Positions 52,745 through 62,753 of a stretch of DNA of 64,000 nucleotides are shown in pieces. Below the pieces are notes generated by a model that was not told the origin of the DNA, did no database searches, and saw nothing but the letters and a program-made list of their open reading frames with translations. The stretch comes from Pelobates cultripes. Taxonomy: Eukaryota; Chordata; Amphibia; Anura; Pelobatidae. The position numbers and the translations under genes are program-made. Location: positions 105,306,835-105,370,834 of the forward strand of contig OW240917.1 of assembly GCA_933207985.1 (NCBI GenBank), written 5' to 3'. Numbering within the stretch: the first letter of the stretch is position 1; the number at the start of each line of letters is the position of its first letter.

Positions 52745-53247
52745 TGTGAGGAACTGACTCTGCTGGGTTTCGAACCCTGGTTTACATGGTGCTAAACCTC
52801 TTCCTTACCAGTACACCAGCCTGCCTTTTGCAAATTTACCTGAGATCTGATACCATTGCTTGTAGAGTCAAGGTTATCAGTGACAACTCTCTTCAGCTGT
52901 GTCTGGTCAGGTGTCTGGTTCTTGGCCTATAAAAGCCACTTCCTGTCTCTGTACCTTTGCCAGATTATTGTGGTTCCTGTACTCTCTAATCAAGCGTGTT
53001 CCTGTTTCTCCTTCCTGTTGCTGAATTTGGACTGTTTTGACTTTGCTGCTTCTCCTTCCCACTGACCTCGGCTTGCCTCACTACGATTATCATCTTTCTG
53101 TTCCAGTCTCCCATCTCTGCTTAAGACCAGAAGGCCACTCAAGGCTCAGGGGCTCAACCACCTGGGTAACGAGTGGCTACCTCTGGCAGAAAACATTGCT
53201 GATCTGGCTACTGGACTCCAAAACTTTGTAACATCAATATCATTACA
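52745..53247 (+). repeat. 5' LTR of the chromovirus
   Basis: 503 bp, TG...CA. TATA box tataaaa at 52928-52934; predicted start of RNA at 52959. Differs from the 3' LTR at about five positions. Confidence 0.93.
52928..52969 (+). promoter_or_regulatory. TATA box and RNA start / self-primer of the chromovirus
   Basis: TATAAAA begins at 52928. Thirty-one bases downstream, at 52959-52969, is gccagattatt, the exact complement of the primer-binding site at 53249-53259. A start at 52959 would place the primer at the very 5' end of the RNA. Confidence 0.7.
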
Positions 53248-53248
53248 G

Positions 53249-53259
53249 AATAATCTGGC
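53249..53259 (+). other. Self-priming primer-binding site
   Basis: aataatctggc, one base after the 5' LTR, is perfectly complementary to 52959-52969 over 11 nt. No tRNA-type TGG-initial binding site is apparent. Eleven nucleotides is the length used by Tf1. Confidence 0.75.
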
Positions 53260-53265
53260 CCATTC

Positions 53266-54711
53266 ATGGAGACCGTCGGATCAGATTCTGCATTGGCCCA
53301 GCAGGTTGCTTTTAATGCAAGAACTATGCAGACCCAGGCACAGACCATTCAAGTGCTGCAGGATCAGGTAGCTGAACTGCAAAATGAAGTTCGATCAATG
53401 CATAGTGAGCTTACCAGCTACAGGGCACATGATGTTGCGGCTGCTGCTACTACTACTGTTACACCTGCACAAGATGCCCGCTTGCCTCTACCAGAAAAAT
53501 TTGGAGGAGACCGCAAAAAATTCAGGGGTTTCCTAAATCAATGCCGTTTGCATTTCATGATGTTACCTAACCGTTTTCCATCTGAAAGAGAGAAGGTGGG
53601 ATTTATTTTTTCCCTCTTCAAAGATGAAGCCCTGGCCTGGGGCTCCCCTTTTCTGGAACAGGACAGTCCAGTCTTGGGAAATTTAAAAGACTTTCTTGAG
53701 GCCATGTGCCTAGTTTTTGATGATCCCAATCGCTGTGCTACAGCAGAAGCCACTCTCCTTCATTTACATCAAGGGAGGCGCTCTGTGGCTGAATATGCTG
53801 CTGAATTCAGACAGTGGGTTACTGATACTACTTGGAACCAATCAGCCCAGAGGTTCCACTTCAGAAGGGGTCTCTCAGAAGCTATAAAAGATGAGCTAGC
53901 TCGTGTTGATCTTCCTGTTGAGTTTGATGCATTTGTGCGGTTGGCTATCCGTATTGATCGGAGACTTTCAGAAAGAAGATTGGAAAGACAGGGCTCTTTT
54001 AAACCAAGTGCTACTCCTACTTTCTATTCAAGAATTTCTACTCCGACCCCACAAACACCTACAGACTCTGAACCTGAGGCTATGCAGGTAGATCTAATAA
54101 GAGGGCCATTATCCAATGAAGAAAAACAGTGGCGACGCACTCACAACTTATGCCTGTATTGTGGTAGTACAGGGCATTATGCCATCAATTGCCCTAACAA
54201 GTCTAAAAGAACAATAGCTATGACTGCTGAGGGTGCACAGATTCAACACCAATCCCAGATTTCAGACCAACTGGATTCTGTCACACAACCCTTGTTTTCT
54301 CTGGCTCAGGGTGAAGAAGGTATGATGACTCAACATCCTCATTTGGTGGTGCCTATCACTTTGCAATATGGTAATAATAAAATTTCAACTACAGCTATGA
54401 TAGATTCCGGAGCAGGCGGAAACTTTATGGACATTAAATTTGCAGCAGAAAATAAAATTCAGTCTATCCCTAAATCTTCACCTGTGTTAATGGAAACAGT
54501 AGACGGTTCTCCACTTACGTCAGGCCCGGTTACACATGAGACTGTGCCCTTAAAATTGATTCTGGAAGTGAATCACCATGAGTCTATATCTTTCCACCTA
54601 ATTTCCTCAACACAGTTTCCAGTGATTTTGGTATACCCTGGCTTGCTCTGCATAACCCACAGATTGATTGGAAGACTAGAACTTTGTCCTTTCCTTCAGA
54701 ACACTGCTTAA
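53266..54711 (+). CDS. Chromovirus Gag with protease
   Basis: 481 residues. Order: N-terminal coiled-coil-like segment (20-50, QTIQVLQDQVAELQNEV); capsid domain (72-240, LPEKFGGDRKKFRGFLNQC through RLSERR), the fold that gave rise to PEG10/RTL genes in mammals; a CX2CX4HX4C zinc knuckle (Cys296, Cys299, His304, Cys309); and the aspartic protease with its active site DSGAGG at 380-385. Gag forms the particle and binds RNA; the protease cleaves Gag-Pol. The ATG lies 19 bases after the LTR. The last 30 residues are out of frame with the expected protease tail: a single-base indel between about 54630 and 54645 diverts the reading frame, and it ends at 54711, overlapping pol by 28 bp. Confidence 0.9.
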   Translation: METVGSDSALAQQVAFNARTMQTQAQTIQVLQDQVAELQNEVRSMHSELTSYRAHDVAAAATTTVTPAQDARLPLPEKFGGDRKKFRGFLNQCRLHFMMLPNRFPSEREKVGFIFSLFKDEALAWGSPFLEQDSPVLGNLKDFLEAMCLVFDDPNRCATAEATLLHLHQGRRSVAEYAAEFRQWVTDTTWNQSAQRFHFRRGLSEAIKDELARVDLPVEFDAFVRLAIRIDRRLSERRLERQGSFKPSATPTFYSRISTPTPQTPTDSEPEAMQVDLIRGPLSNEEKQWRRTHNLCLYCGSTGHYAINCPNKSKRTIAMTAEGAQIQHQSQISDQLDSVTQPLFSLAQGEEGMMTQHPHLVVPITLQYGNNKISTTAMIDSGAGGNFMDIKFAAENKIQSIPKSSPVLMETVDGSPLTSGPVTHETVPLKLILEVNHHESISFHLISSTQFPVILVYPGLLCITHRLIGRLELCPFLQNTA

Positions 54712-57692
54712 TGAATTGTCAACCCTCTAAGGCGACACCTGTTACCACAACAATTAATGAAATGGTTGCTACAAACTTAACCAAGCTTCCGCTACAATAT
54801 CGGGATTTTGCAGATGTCTGTGATAAGAAGAATGCTGATCAGCTTCCACCTCATAGGCCTTATGATTGCCCCATAGAGCTGCTACCTGGAGCTGCTATCC
54901 CATTTGGCCGTATATACTCCCTTTCTGAGCCTGAATTGAAAGCACTTCGTGAATACATACAAGAAAATCTTGCCAAAGGCTTTATTCGACCATCCACTTC
55001 TCCAGCAGGAGCTCCTATATTCTTTGTAGAAAAGAAAGATGGCAGTCTACGGCCATGTGTCGATTACAGGGACATTAATAAAATCACTGTTAAAAACCGT
55101 TATCCCTTGCCTCTCATTCCTGAACTTCTGGAGAGACTTCGTTCAGCTAAAATATTTACGAAGCTTGATCTACGGGGGGCATATAATCTGGTTCGCATAA
55201 GACCAAATGATGAATGGAAAACAGCTTTCAGAACCAGGTACGGACATTACGAATATCTAGTAATGCCATTTGGGCTTTGTAATGCCCCTGCAACTTTTCA
55301 GCATCTAATCAATGATGTACTACGGGATCTCCTGGATCAGTTTGTTGTGGCATATTTGGATGATATCCTGATATTTTCTGATAATCTTGAAAATCACAGA
55401 AAACAGGTCTGCATTGTTCTTGAGCGCCTTTGTACCCACCACCTATACATTAAACTGGAAAAATGTGAGTTTGAACAAACAGAAATTCAGTTCCTGGGGT
55501 ATGTAATAACTCCTAAAGGTTTAAGTATGGACGCAAGTAAAATTAAAGCTGTGCTGGACTGGCCCATCCCCAAGAATGAAAAAGATATACAGAGATTTGT
55601 GGGGTTTGCCAATTTTTACAGGCGTTTCATTAAGAATTTCTCTGCCGTTATTACACCGATCACTGAACTTACACGTAAAGGGACTCCTTTTCAGTGGTCC
55701 AATAAGGCTGACACTGCATTTTCCAGATTAAAAACTCTGTTTACATCTGCCCCTATCTTGGTACATCCTCAGCCAGAATTGCCATTTACTGTAGAGGTAG
55801 ATGCTTCTGATTCAGCTGTTGGGGCTATACTATCTCAAAGGACTGGACCTAAGATGTTGTTACATCCATGTGCCTTCTATTCCCGCCAGATGTTACCAGC
55901 AGAAAGAAATTATGACATAGGGAATAAAGAACTTTTGGCTATAAAAGCTGCCTTCACCGAATGGAGACATCTCTTGGAGGGAGCCACCCATCCAATTACT
56001 GTCCTCACAGATCACAAAAATCTGGAATGTATACAATCTGCTAAGAGACTGTCAGCCAGACAAGCACGCTGGTCCCTATTTTTCTCAAGGTTTAATTTTT
56101 TTATTTCATACCGCCCTGGTTCCAGAAATGGCAAGGCGGATGCCTTGTCTAGGATAGCTGACCCCCTCCATACTACAGTAACCAAGGCCACCATCTTGCC
56201 GGAGAGCAGATTTTTAGGAGTTACCTTTCCTTCTGATCTAATGTCTCGCATTAAAAAGGGCTACTCTAAAGATCCAGTTTTTCGTGATCCTCCTCGTGAT
56301 CTTCATATGACCATGCTTAATGGGTTTTGGATTTTTCAACAACGTCTGTATGTTCCAGAATCAGTGCGACTGGACGTTTTACGCCTCTACCATGACTCTA
56401 AACCAGCAGGTCATCCAGGAATCCGAAAGACACAAGAACTACTTACCCGATCCTTTTGGTGGCCTAAATATTATGAGGATGTTAAGAAGTATGTGTCCTC
56501 TTGTGATGTATGTGCCAGACATAAGACTCCTCGCTCATCCCCTGTTGGCTTGCTTCAGCCTCTTCCGATTCCTCATCGTCCCTGGGGATCTATATCCATG
56601 GACTTTATTGTGGAACTACCTCCCTCTAAGGAACACACTACCATTCTTGTTGTTGTGGACCGGTTAACTAAGATGAGTCATTTCATACCAGCTCGTGGTC
56701 TCCCTTCAGCTAAACAGACTGCTGACCTTGTTATTCGGGAAATATTTCGCTTGCATGGAGTGCCTGATGAAGTAATTTCTGACAGGGGAGTGCAGTTTAC
56801 ATCTCATTTTTGGAAATATTTTTGTTCTATTCTAGGTATTAATGTAAATCTGTCTTCAGCTTTTCATCCACAAAGTAATGGACAGACTGAGCGAACCAAC
56901 CAGACTTTAGAACAATATTTGCGGTGCTATATTAGTTACCTGCAGGATGACTGGCTGGATTTTCTACCCACGGCGGAGTTTGCCTATAACAATGCCCAAC
57001 ACTGCTCCACTTCTCTGAGCCCATTTTTTGCCAATTATGGTTACCATCCAACCTTTCTAGTGAGTCTCCCAATTACTACTCCCATTCCTGCAGTCACTGA
57101 CCGGCTAACCGCCTTACGAGATTCCCAAGAACTGTTGAAGGAGACTCTTTCGGAGGCTCAGGAATGTTACAAAAGAGCTGCTGATAGGCACAGAAAGGAG
57201 GCCCCAGTTTATCATGTTGGTGACAAGGTTTGGCTGTCAACAAAGAATCTTAAGCTTAGGATTCCTTCTCATAAATTGGGTCAAAAGTTCATGGGACCTT
57301 TTGAGATAATCGCTCAGATCAATGCAGTCACCTTCCGTCTGCAACTTCCGGATTCCATGAAAATACATCCGGTGTTTCACGTGGCACTGCTTAAACCTTT
57401 TCATGAAAATACTTACCCTGGTCGAGCCATGCCTGCCCCACCACCAGTCCTCGTGGATGGTGAAGATGAATACGAGGTGGAAAAAATTCTTGACTCCAGG
57501 ATCTTCCGCAACAAGCTTCAATATTTGGTTCATTGGAAAGGCTATGGTGAGGAGGATAGATCGTGGGAACCAGTGGACAATATTCATGCTCCTGATCTTC
57601 TTCAGTCTTTCCATGCACAGTACCCTGCTAAACCAGGAAATAGGGCATCCAGAGGCTGCGTCTGTAGAGGTGGAGGTAATGTGAGGAACTGA
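54684..57692 (+). CDS. Chromovirus Pol: RT, RNase H, integrase, chromodomain
   Basis: 1002 residues, open throughout. RT: Asp162 in TKLDLRGAYN, MPFGLCNAPATFQ, catalytic YLDD at 224-227. RNase H: Asp373, Glu416, Asp443, Asp486 (ADALSR). Integrase: HHCC zinc finger (His570, His577, Cys607, Cys610) and DD35E acids Asp640, Asp700, Glu736, then a GPF/Y-like module near 871-873. A chromodomain follows (about 929-975, with Tyr930, Trp951, Trp961 as the probable aromatic cage), which in chromoviruses guides insertion to marked chromatin. The true start lies upstream in the gag frame, so the ATG at 54684 is only the first in this frame. The stop codon falls 12 bases inside the 3' LTR, and a polypurine-like tagaggtggaggtaa directly precedes the LTR within the coding sequence. 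Confidence 0.95.
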   Translation: MSFPSEHCLMNCQPSKATPVTTTINEMVATNLTKLPLQYRDFADVCDKKNADQLPPHRPYDCPIELLPGAAIPFGRIYSLSEPELKALREYIQENLAKGFIRPSTSPAGAPIFFVEKKDGSLRPCVDYRDINKITVKNRYPLPLIPELLERLRSAKIFTKLDLRGAYNLVRIRPNDEWKTAFRTRYGHYEYLVMPFGLCNAPATFQHLINDVLRDLLDQFVVAYLDDILIFSDNLENHRKQVCIVLERLCTHHLYIKLEKCEFEQTEIQFLGYVITPKGLSMDASKIKAVLDWPIPKNEKDIQRFVGFANFYRRFIKNFSAVITPITELTRKGTPFQWSNKADTAFSRLKTLFTSAPILVHPQPELPFTVEVDASDSAVGAILSQRTGPKMLLHPCAFYSRQMLPAERNYDIGNKELLAIKAAFTEWRHLLEGATHPITVLTDHKNLECIQSAKRLSARQARWSLFFSRFNFFISYRPGSRNGKADALSRIADPLHTTVTKATILPESRFLGVTFPSDLMSRIKKGYSKDPVFRDPPRDLHMTMLNGFWIFQQRLYVPESVRLDVLRLYHDSKPAGHPGIRKTQELLTRSFWWPKYYEDVKKYVSSCDVCARHKTPRSSPVGLLQPLPIPHRPWGSISMDFIVELPPSKEHTTILVVVDRLTKMSHFIPARGLPSAKQTADLVIREIFRLHGVPDEVISDRGVQFTSHFWKYFCSILGINVNLSSAFHPQSNGQTERTNQTLEQYLRCYISYLQDDWLDFLPTAEFAYNNAQHCSTSLSPFFANYGYHPTFLVSLPITTPIPAVTDRLTALRDSQELLKETLSEAQECYKRAADRHRKEAPVYHVGDKVWLSTKNLKLRIPSHKLGQKFMGPFEIIAQINAVTFRLQLPDSMKIHPVFHVALLKPFHENTYPGRAMPAPPPVLVDGEDEYEVEKILDSRIFRNKLQYLVHWKGYGEEDRSWEPVDNIHAPDLLQSFHAQYPAKPGNRASRGCVCRGGGNVRN
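57664..57679 (+). promoter_or_regulatory. Polypurine tract of the chromovirus
   Basis: Purine-rich gtagaggtggaggtaa immediately upstream of the 3' LTR, the expected primer site for plus-strand synthesis. It overlaps the end of pol. Confidence 0.7.
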
Positions 57693-58181
57693 CTCTGCTG
57701 GGTTTCAAACCCTGGTTTACATGGTGCTAAACCTCTTCCTTACCAGTACACCAGCCTGCCTTTGCAAATTTACCTGAGATCTGATACCATTGCTTGTAGA
57801 GTCAAGGTTATCAGTGACAACTCTCTTCAACTGTGTCTGGTCAGGTGTCTGGTTCTTGGCCTATAAAAGCCACTTCCTGTCTCTGTACCTTTGCCAGATT
57901 ATTGTGGTTCCTGTACTCTCTAATCAAGCGTGTTCCTGTTTCTCCTTCCTGTTGCTGAATTTGGACTGTTTTGACTTTGCTGCTTCTCCTTCCCACTGAC
58001 CTCGGCTTGCCTGACTACGATTATCATCTTTCTGTTCCAGTCTCCCATCTCTGCTTAAGACCAGAAGGCCACTCAAGGCTCAGGGGCTCAACCACCTGGG
58101 TAACGAGTGGCTACCTCTGGCAGAAAACATTGCTGATCTGGCTACTGGACTCCAAAACTTTGTAACATTAATATCATTACA
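57680..58181 (+). repeat. 3' LTR of the chromovirus
   Basis: 502 bp; one T shorter than the 5' LTR in a T run and with about four substitutions. Confidence 0.93.
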
Positions 58182-58274
58182 CCCCTGTTCGTTTATTTGA
58201 CATTTTTACCGAATGAACTTGCCGAACGGACGGCCACCCAGAAGAGAAGTGTGCTGCTGGTTAACCTCTTGATC
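58182..58274 (-). mobile_element. LTR fragment related to 1411-2692
   Basis: On the minus strand ggttaacca..., ctgggtggccg and cattcggta occur in the order seen at 1636-1690. The fragment is cut by the chromovirus on one side and an assembly gap on the other. Confidence 0.4.
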
Positions 58275-58374
58275 NNNNNNNNNNNNNNNNNNNNNNNNNN
58301 NNNNNNNNNNNNNNNNNNNNNNNNNNNNNNNNNNNNNNNNNNNNNNNNNNNNNNNNNNNNNNNNNNNNNNNNNN
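58275..58374. other. Assembly gap (100 N)
   Basis: One hundred N characters of unknown true size, close to the right end of the chromovirus. Confidence 0.99.
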
Positions 58375-58978
58375 CCTTTCCTTCATTTTCTTCTGTAAAT
58401 ACAGAACAAAAATATTCATTGGGGCAGTCAGCCTGACCTTTATCCTCTTCTACATACCTTCCTTCTTTTGTTTTTAATCTAACTAATCCTTGTTTTACTT
58501 TTCTTTTCTCATTTATGTATCTAAAAAATGTTTTATCCCCCTTTTTTACTGACTGTGCTATTTTCTCTTCTGTGTGTGATTTGGAAGCTCTTATAACTTG
58601 CTTAGCCTCTTTCTGCCTAATCTTATAGATCATTTTGTCTTCCTCACTCTGGGTTTTTTTTATAATTCCTAAATGCTAACTTTTTGTTTTTAACTATTTT
58701 GGCCACATCTGCGGAGTACCACAGTGGTTTCTTGAATTTTTTGCTTTTACTGACAAGCCTAATGCAATTTTCTGTTGCCTTCAATAGTGCAACTTTTAAA
58801 TAATCCCATTTTTCTTGGACTCCATTTAAATTGCTCCAGTCTGATAATGACTCCTCTACCCATATTCTAATTTTAGAAAAGTCTGTTTTTCTAAAGTCTA
58901 AAACTTTTGTCCCCAAAAGTCCCCATTCACCCAACTCCAGAAGTCGGCAGGCCAGTAGAGAGTAAGAGTAAAACAAGT
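58375..58978 (-). pseudogene. CR1-like LINE ORF2 linker fragment
   Basis: Two minus-strand frames. The first (58976-58644) reads LDFRKTDFSKIRIWVEESL and KFKKPLWYSADVAKIVKNKK. The second (58633-58375) has RQKEAKQVIRASKSHTEEK, KTFFRYINEKRKVKQG and CPNEYFCSVFTEENEG. This is the region between endonuclease and RT in CR1-type LINEs. A frameshift near 58640 and the gap break it. RT should follow leftwards, where the gap and the chromovirus intervene. Confidence 0.75.
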
Positions 58979-59500
58979 TGGTCTTCTGGATGTTTTCTCA
59001 GCCCTCCACCGGCGCTTGTATCCCCCAAATAGTGCCACACCGAAACCCTGAGACAAAGGTCTCCGTAGCAGGAGAGCCGTGTATGGATGGAGTGTGCTTG
59101 TCGGCACGGATTCTGGATAAATGGGAGAGAGTACAAGGGCCCGTGCAGTGTGGTGCGCCCCTCTGTCATATTGATCTCTTGTGTTGTATCCACCGCATTG
59201 CCGCTCGGGGGACCCACGGGGGATGCCTAGTCAGGCAAAGCCATCCTGCAAGTCAGTTCTCAGGAGCAGCGTGTCGGACCATAGGTGTGGAGGTAAGTCC
59301 CTGTGTTCGATTCAGGGAAGCCTAAAAAAGGTTGAATATAGTGTTGAGCCACTGCAGAGATTGTGTCACTAGATTGGAACAAGCGAGCCCTCCTGCATTT
59401 GACAGAGGCTCCATGGAGTACTCATCGCTACCATCTTATGGGCTTGAGCAGAGTCGGGGGATTGACAGAGATAGATGCAGTGATCCAGGCTGTTGCTTGT
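58979..59500. other. No gene recognised
   Basis: GC-moderate sequence without recognised motifs between the LINE fragment and the hAT element. It may be the 5' UTR of a retroelement. Confidence 0.45.
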
Positions 59501-59769
59501 CACATAACTAGAGTTGAGTGGACCCCTGGATGTTCGTGTCAGGCGGGTTCGGCCGAACTTTTAAAAAAAGTCCGGGTTTGGGATCGAACTTGACCCCGAA
59601 CCCCATTGAAGTCAGTGGGGACCCGAACTGTTGGGCACAAAAATGGCTCTAAAAAAGTCCTGGAAAGGGCTAGAGGGCTGCAAAAGGAAGTAAAATGGGA
59701 GTAAGAGTAGGACAAGTTCCCTGCAAACAAATGTGGATAGGGAAATCACTTAAAATAACATAAAATAAA

Positions 59770-59965
59770 CAGCCGCTTAGTAGATAACTCCCTACTTCCC
59801 ATGGTATTAGGGAGCTATCTACCAAAAGGCTGAAAGACCTAAATTGGTCTATTCAGCCACATTTACTAATATTAAGTAAAGATTACTTAGTATTAGTAAA
59901 TTCAGCCCCTACTCGCCATACCGCGAGTAGGGGCGTGTCTAGTAAACAGTGAGCAATGCTCACTG
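59770..59965. repeat. Internal inverted repeat, left arm
   Basis: Pairs with about 61110-61320; both contain cttagtagataactccct, aggctgaaagacc, acttagtattagtaaa and cgagtaggggc words in opposite order. Confidence 0.8.
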
Positions 59966-60099
59966 TAAAAAAATAAAAATTATTTAAAAAAAATAAAAAT
60001 TTACCCCCCCAGGTGACTAGGGGTCCTAGACACCCCCTCTCCAAAAAAAAATTACCCCAACTACTCCCCTCATCCTAAAAATAATGCCAAAAAATCTAG

Positions 60100-60343
60100 C
60101 CAATCAGAGTGCTCTGTGTCATTTTACACAGCGTTGGAAAGTTCTTTGGAATTTTCCCAGGCTGTGTAAAATGACAGAGAGCACTCTGATTGGTTAGCTT
60201 TAAATCCAGCCAATCAGAGTGCTCTGTGTCATTTTACACAGTTTGGGAAAGTCCTTTGGAATTTTCCCACGCTGTGTAATTTGACACAGAGCACTGTGAT
60301 TGGATGGCACGCTGTGTAAAATGACAAAGAGCACTCTGATTGG
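60100..60343. repeat. Hairpin array 1 (two and a half units)
   Basis: Each unit of about 95-105 bp is a palindrome: caatcagagtgctctgtgtc...ttttacacagcg then its complement ending gcactctgattgg. Units at 60100-60193 and 60210-60303, plus a half unit at 60308-60343. Confidence 0.9.
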
Positions 60344-60766
60344 CTTAAACCCACCAATCATAGTGTTCTTAGCCTAACTGCAGGGCGGGGCAAGGCTTTA
60401 TAAGCCTTCCCCCGCCCTGCAGAGCTCAGTCTGCGCGGAGCCCTCCATGGGTGAAGATTATTATTTTTTGGCGCTCTGGTTTTTTCTTTTTCGTCTGTTT
60501 TTATTTTTGCGATCAGGATTTTTATTTTATTTTAAGTTCGACGGTTATGATGGTTTTTTATTTGGCCTTTTTTGGAGCTGAAAAATGAAGATTTGAGAAA
60601 AAAGAAGACGTTGAATGGTAAGTTTAATTTTACTTTACAGGTTAGTTATTTTATTCCCCCCTCACTATTGTTTAGGGTGAGGGGGTAGGTAGGGACTTCT
60701 TATTTGGGTGGGGGGGTGGGTGACTAGGGGCTTGGGGACCCCTAGTCACCTTGTCGGAGGGGGGGG

Positions 60767-61072
60767 AAATTGACTTAGGGCCCCCGCCCGCCACCCAGGG
60801 GTGGAGGCCGGAGGGTAGGGAGGACAGTAGGTTCCCCCCCTCATTATCTTTATGGCCCCCACCCGCCGCCCAGGGGTCGGGGCCAGAGGGCGGGTGGACA
60901 GTAGGTCCCCCCCATTATCATTATGACCGTCACCCAGGGGTGGGGGCCGGGGGGGCAGTAGGTCCCCCCCATTATCAGTATGACCTCCACCCACCGCGCA
61001 GGTGTGGGGGTGGGGGGGGGACATCAGGTCTCCCCCCTTATTTTACTTTAGGGCCCCCATCCGTCATTTAGG
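60767..61072. repeat. GC-rich tandem array 1
   Basis: Five units of about 60-75 bp built from gggcccccacccgcc, caggggtgggggcc and gtaggtccccccc. Confidence 0.85.
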
Positions 61073-61109
61073 GACGGGGGCCAATAGTTTTTTTTTTGTT
61101 TTTTTTACA

Positions 61110-61320
61110 GTGATCAGCCATAGGCTGCTCACTGCTTACTAGACATACCCCTACTGGCGGTATAGCGAGTAGGGGCAGCATTTACTAATACTAAGTAATT
61201 TTTACTTAGTATTAGTAAAGTTGGCTGAAAGACCAATTTAGGTCTTTCAGCCTTTTAGTCGATAACTCCCTGATCCCGTGGGAATTAGGGAGTTATCTAC
61301 TAAGCGGCTGCAAGATGCAG
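61110..61320. repeat. Internal inverted repeat, right arm
   Basis: Reverse-complement partner of 59770-59965. Confidence 0.8.
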
Positions 61321-61724
61321 CCACAGCAAGAATAGGATCAGAGTTTCATTAATTCGAATGAAATTCCGATCCGAATAAAGTGCCGAATTGCATTCTAAAA
61401 CAAACGAACATACTGTTCTCATTCAGTTAGAACGCAATTTGGCAGTTTTGTGTTAAATGACAGGAAGCATCGTGGGAACACAGAGGAAAGGTAATAATTA
61501 TGGGAAAATTGCTCTGACCAGCGGAAATGAAGCACACTTTGCTCCTGTGCTGGTCAGAGCTGGTCAAGCGGAGGAATCCTCCATAAGGCAGAGTCCCTAC
61601 TTTGTCTTATGATTTTAAAGAAAACTAAAAAAGACAGGAAGAAAAGAACAGATCTTGAGAGAGGGGGAGAAAAGGAAGAGATTGAGGAAAGGTAAGTTCG
61701 GCATGACAGTGCCGCTTTAATCCA

Positions 61725-62040
61725 CCAGTAAGAGTGCTCTGTGTCATTTTACACAGCGTGGGAAAGTTGTTTGGAATTTTCCCACGCTGTGTAAAATGAC
61801 ACAGAGCATTCTGATTGGTTAGCTTGAAATCCAGCCAATCAGAGTGCTCTGTGTCATTTTACACAGCGTGGGAAAGTTCTTTGGAATTTTCCCACGCTGT
61901 GTAAAATGACACAGAGACCTCTGATTGGTTAGTTTGAAATCCAGCCAATCAGAGTGTTCTGTGTCATTTTACACAGCGTGGGAAAATTCCAAAGAACATT
62001 CCCACGCTGTGCAAAATGACACAGAGCAAAATGACACAGA
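61725..62040. repeat. Hairpin array 2 (three units)
   Basis: Three further copies of the palindromic unit (about 61725-61818, 61833-61929, 61943-62028), more regular than array 1. In the last unit the centre is inverted (ggaaaattccaaagaacatt). Confidence 0.9.
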
Positions 62041-62044
62041 GCTG

Positions 62045-62400
62045 CGCAGTGGTGGGGGGCGGGGGGCGGGGGGAGGACAGTAGGTCCCCCCCATTGTTAT
62101 TTAAGGCCCCCACCCTTTATTGTTATTTAGGGCCCCCACCCGCTGGGCAGGGGTGGGGGCAGCGGGGAGGACAGTTGTTCCCCCCCATTATTGTAATTTA
62201 GGGCCCCCACCTGCCGTGCAGGGGTGGGGGCCAGGGGAGAGGACAGTAGGTCCCCCCTTATTGTTATTTAGGGCCACCACCCGCTGTGCAGGGGTGGGGG
62301 CCAGGGGGGAAGACAATAGGTCCCCCCTTATTGATATCTAGGGACCCCACCCGCCGCTCAGGGGTGGGGGCAAGGGGGGGCAATAGGTTCCCCCTTTAGT
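62045..62400. repeat. GC-rich tandem array 2
   Basis: Five to six units of about 65-75 bp of the same kind as 60767-61072. Confidence 0.85.
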
Positions 62401-62753
62401 TTAAAAGCCCCCACTAGCGTGTTGCGGGTAGGGGCTCAGGGAGGAATTCTTAATAGACATGTCACTGTTTAATAGACATGCCCCTACTCGCGGTATAGCG
62501 AGTAGGGGCATAATTTAATAATACTAAGTACCAAGCTTATATAGAGGCTGGGTCACATGCTGCACTGGCCAATCACAGCCATGCCATTAGTAGGCATGGC
62601 TGTGATGGCTTCTAAGGGCACACGAGCCAAATGCTTGTAGATTGGCTGCACTGCAGCCTTTCAAAATGCGTCATTAAATCGCCGAACACCGAACTCCAAC
62701 CAGAACATACAGTGATACTTTTCAGTTCGGGTTCACTCAACTCTACACATAAC

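Larger units (their letters stand above)
52745..58181 (+). mobile_element. Ty3/gypsy chromovirus (Tf1/sushi group), LTR to LTR
   Basis: LTRs 52745-53247 and 57680-58181 (about 503 and 502 bp) begin TGTGAGG and end CATTACA, and differ at about five positions (1%). Between them are gag with protease start, and pol with RT, RNase H, integrase and a C-terminal chromodomain. The first 11 nt of the predicted RNA are complementary to the sequence just after the LTR, indicating Tf1/sushi-type self-priming. No target duplication is seen: the flanks are gtgtc and cccct. No env. One frameshift separates gag-PR from RT. Confidence 0.93.
59509..62745. mobile_element. 3.2-kb non-autonomous hAT element made of hairpins and tandem units
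   Basis: Starts tagagttgag and ends ctcaactcta, with a perfect 8-bp target duplication cacataac (59501-59508 and 62746-62753). There is no transposase frame. The interior consists of an inverted pair (about 59770-59965 and 61110-61320), two hairpin arrays, two GC-rich tandem arrays, and a right-end segment (62530-62745) shared with 39025-39315. The hAT family with transposase relics at 37.1 kb is therefore its likely source. Confidence 0.9.
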
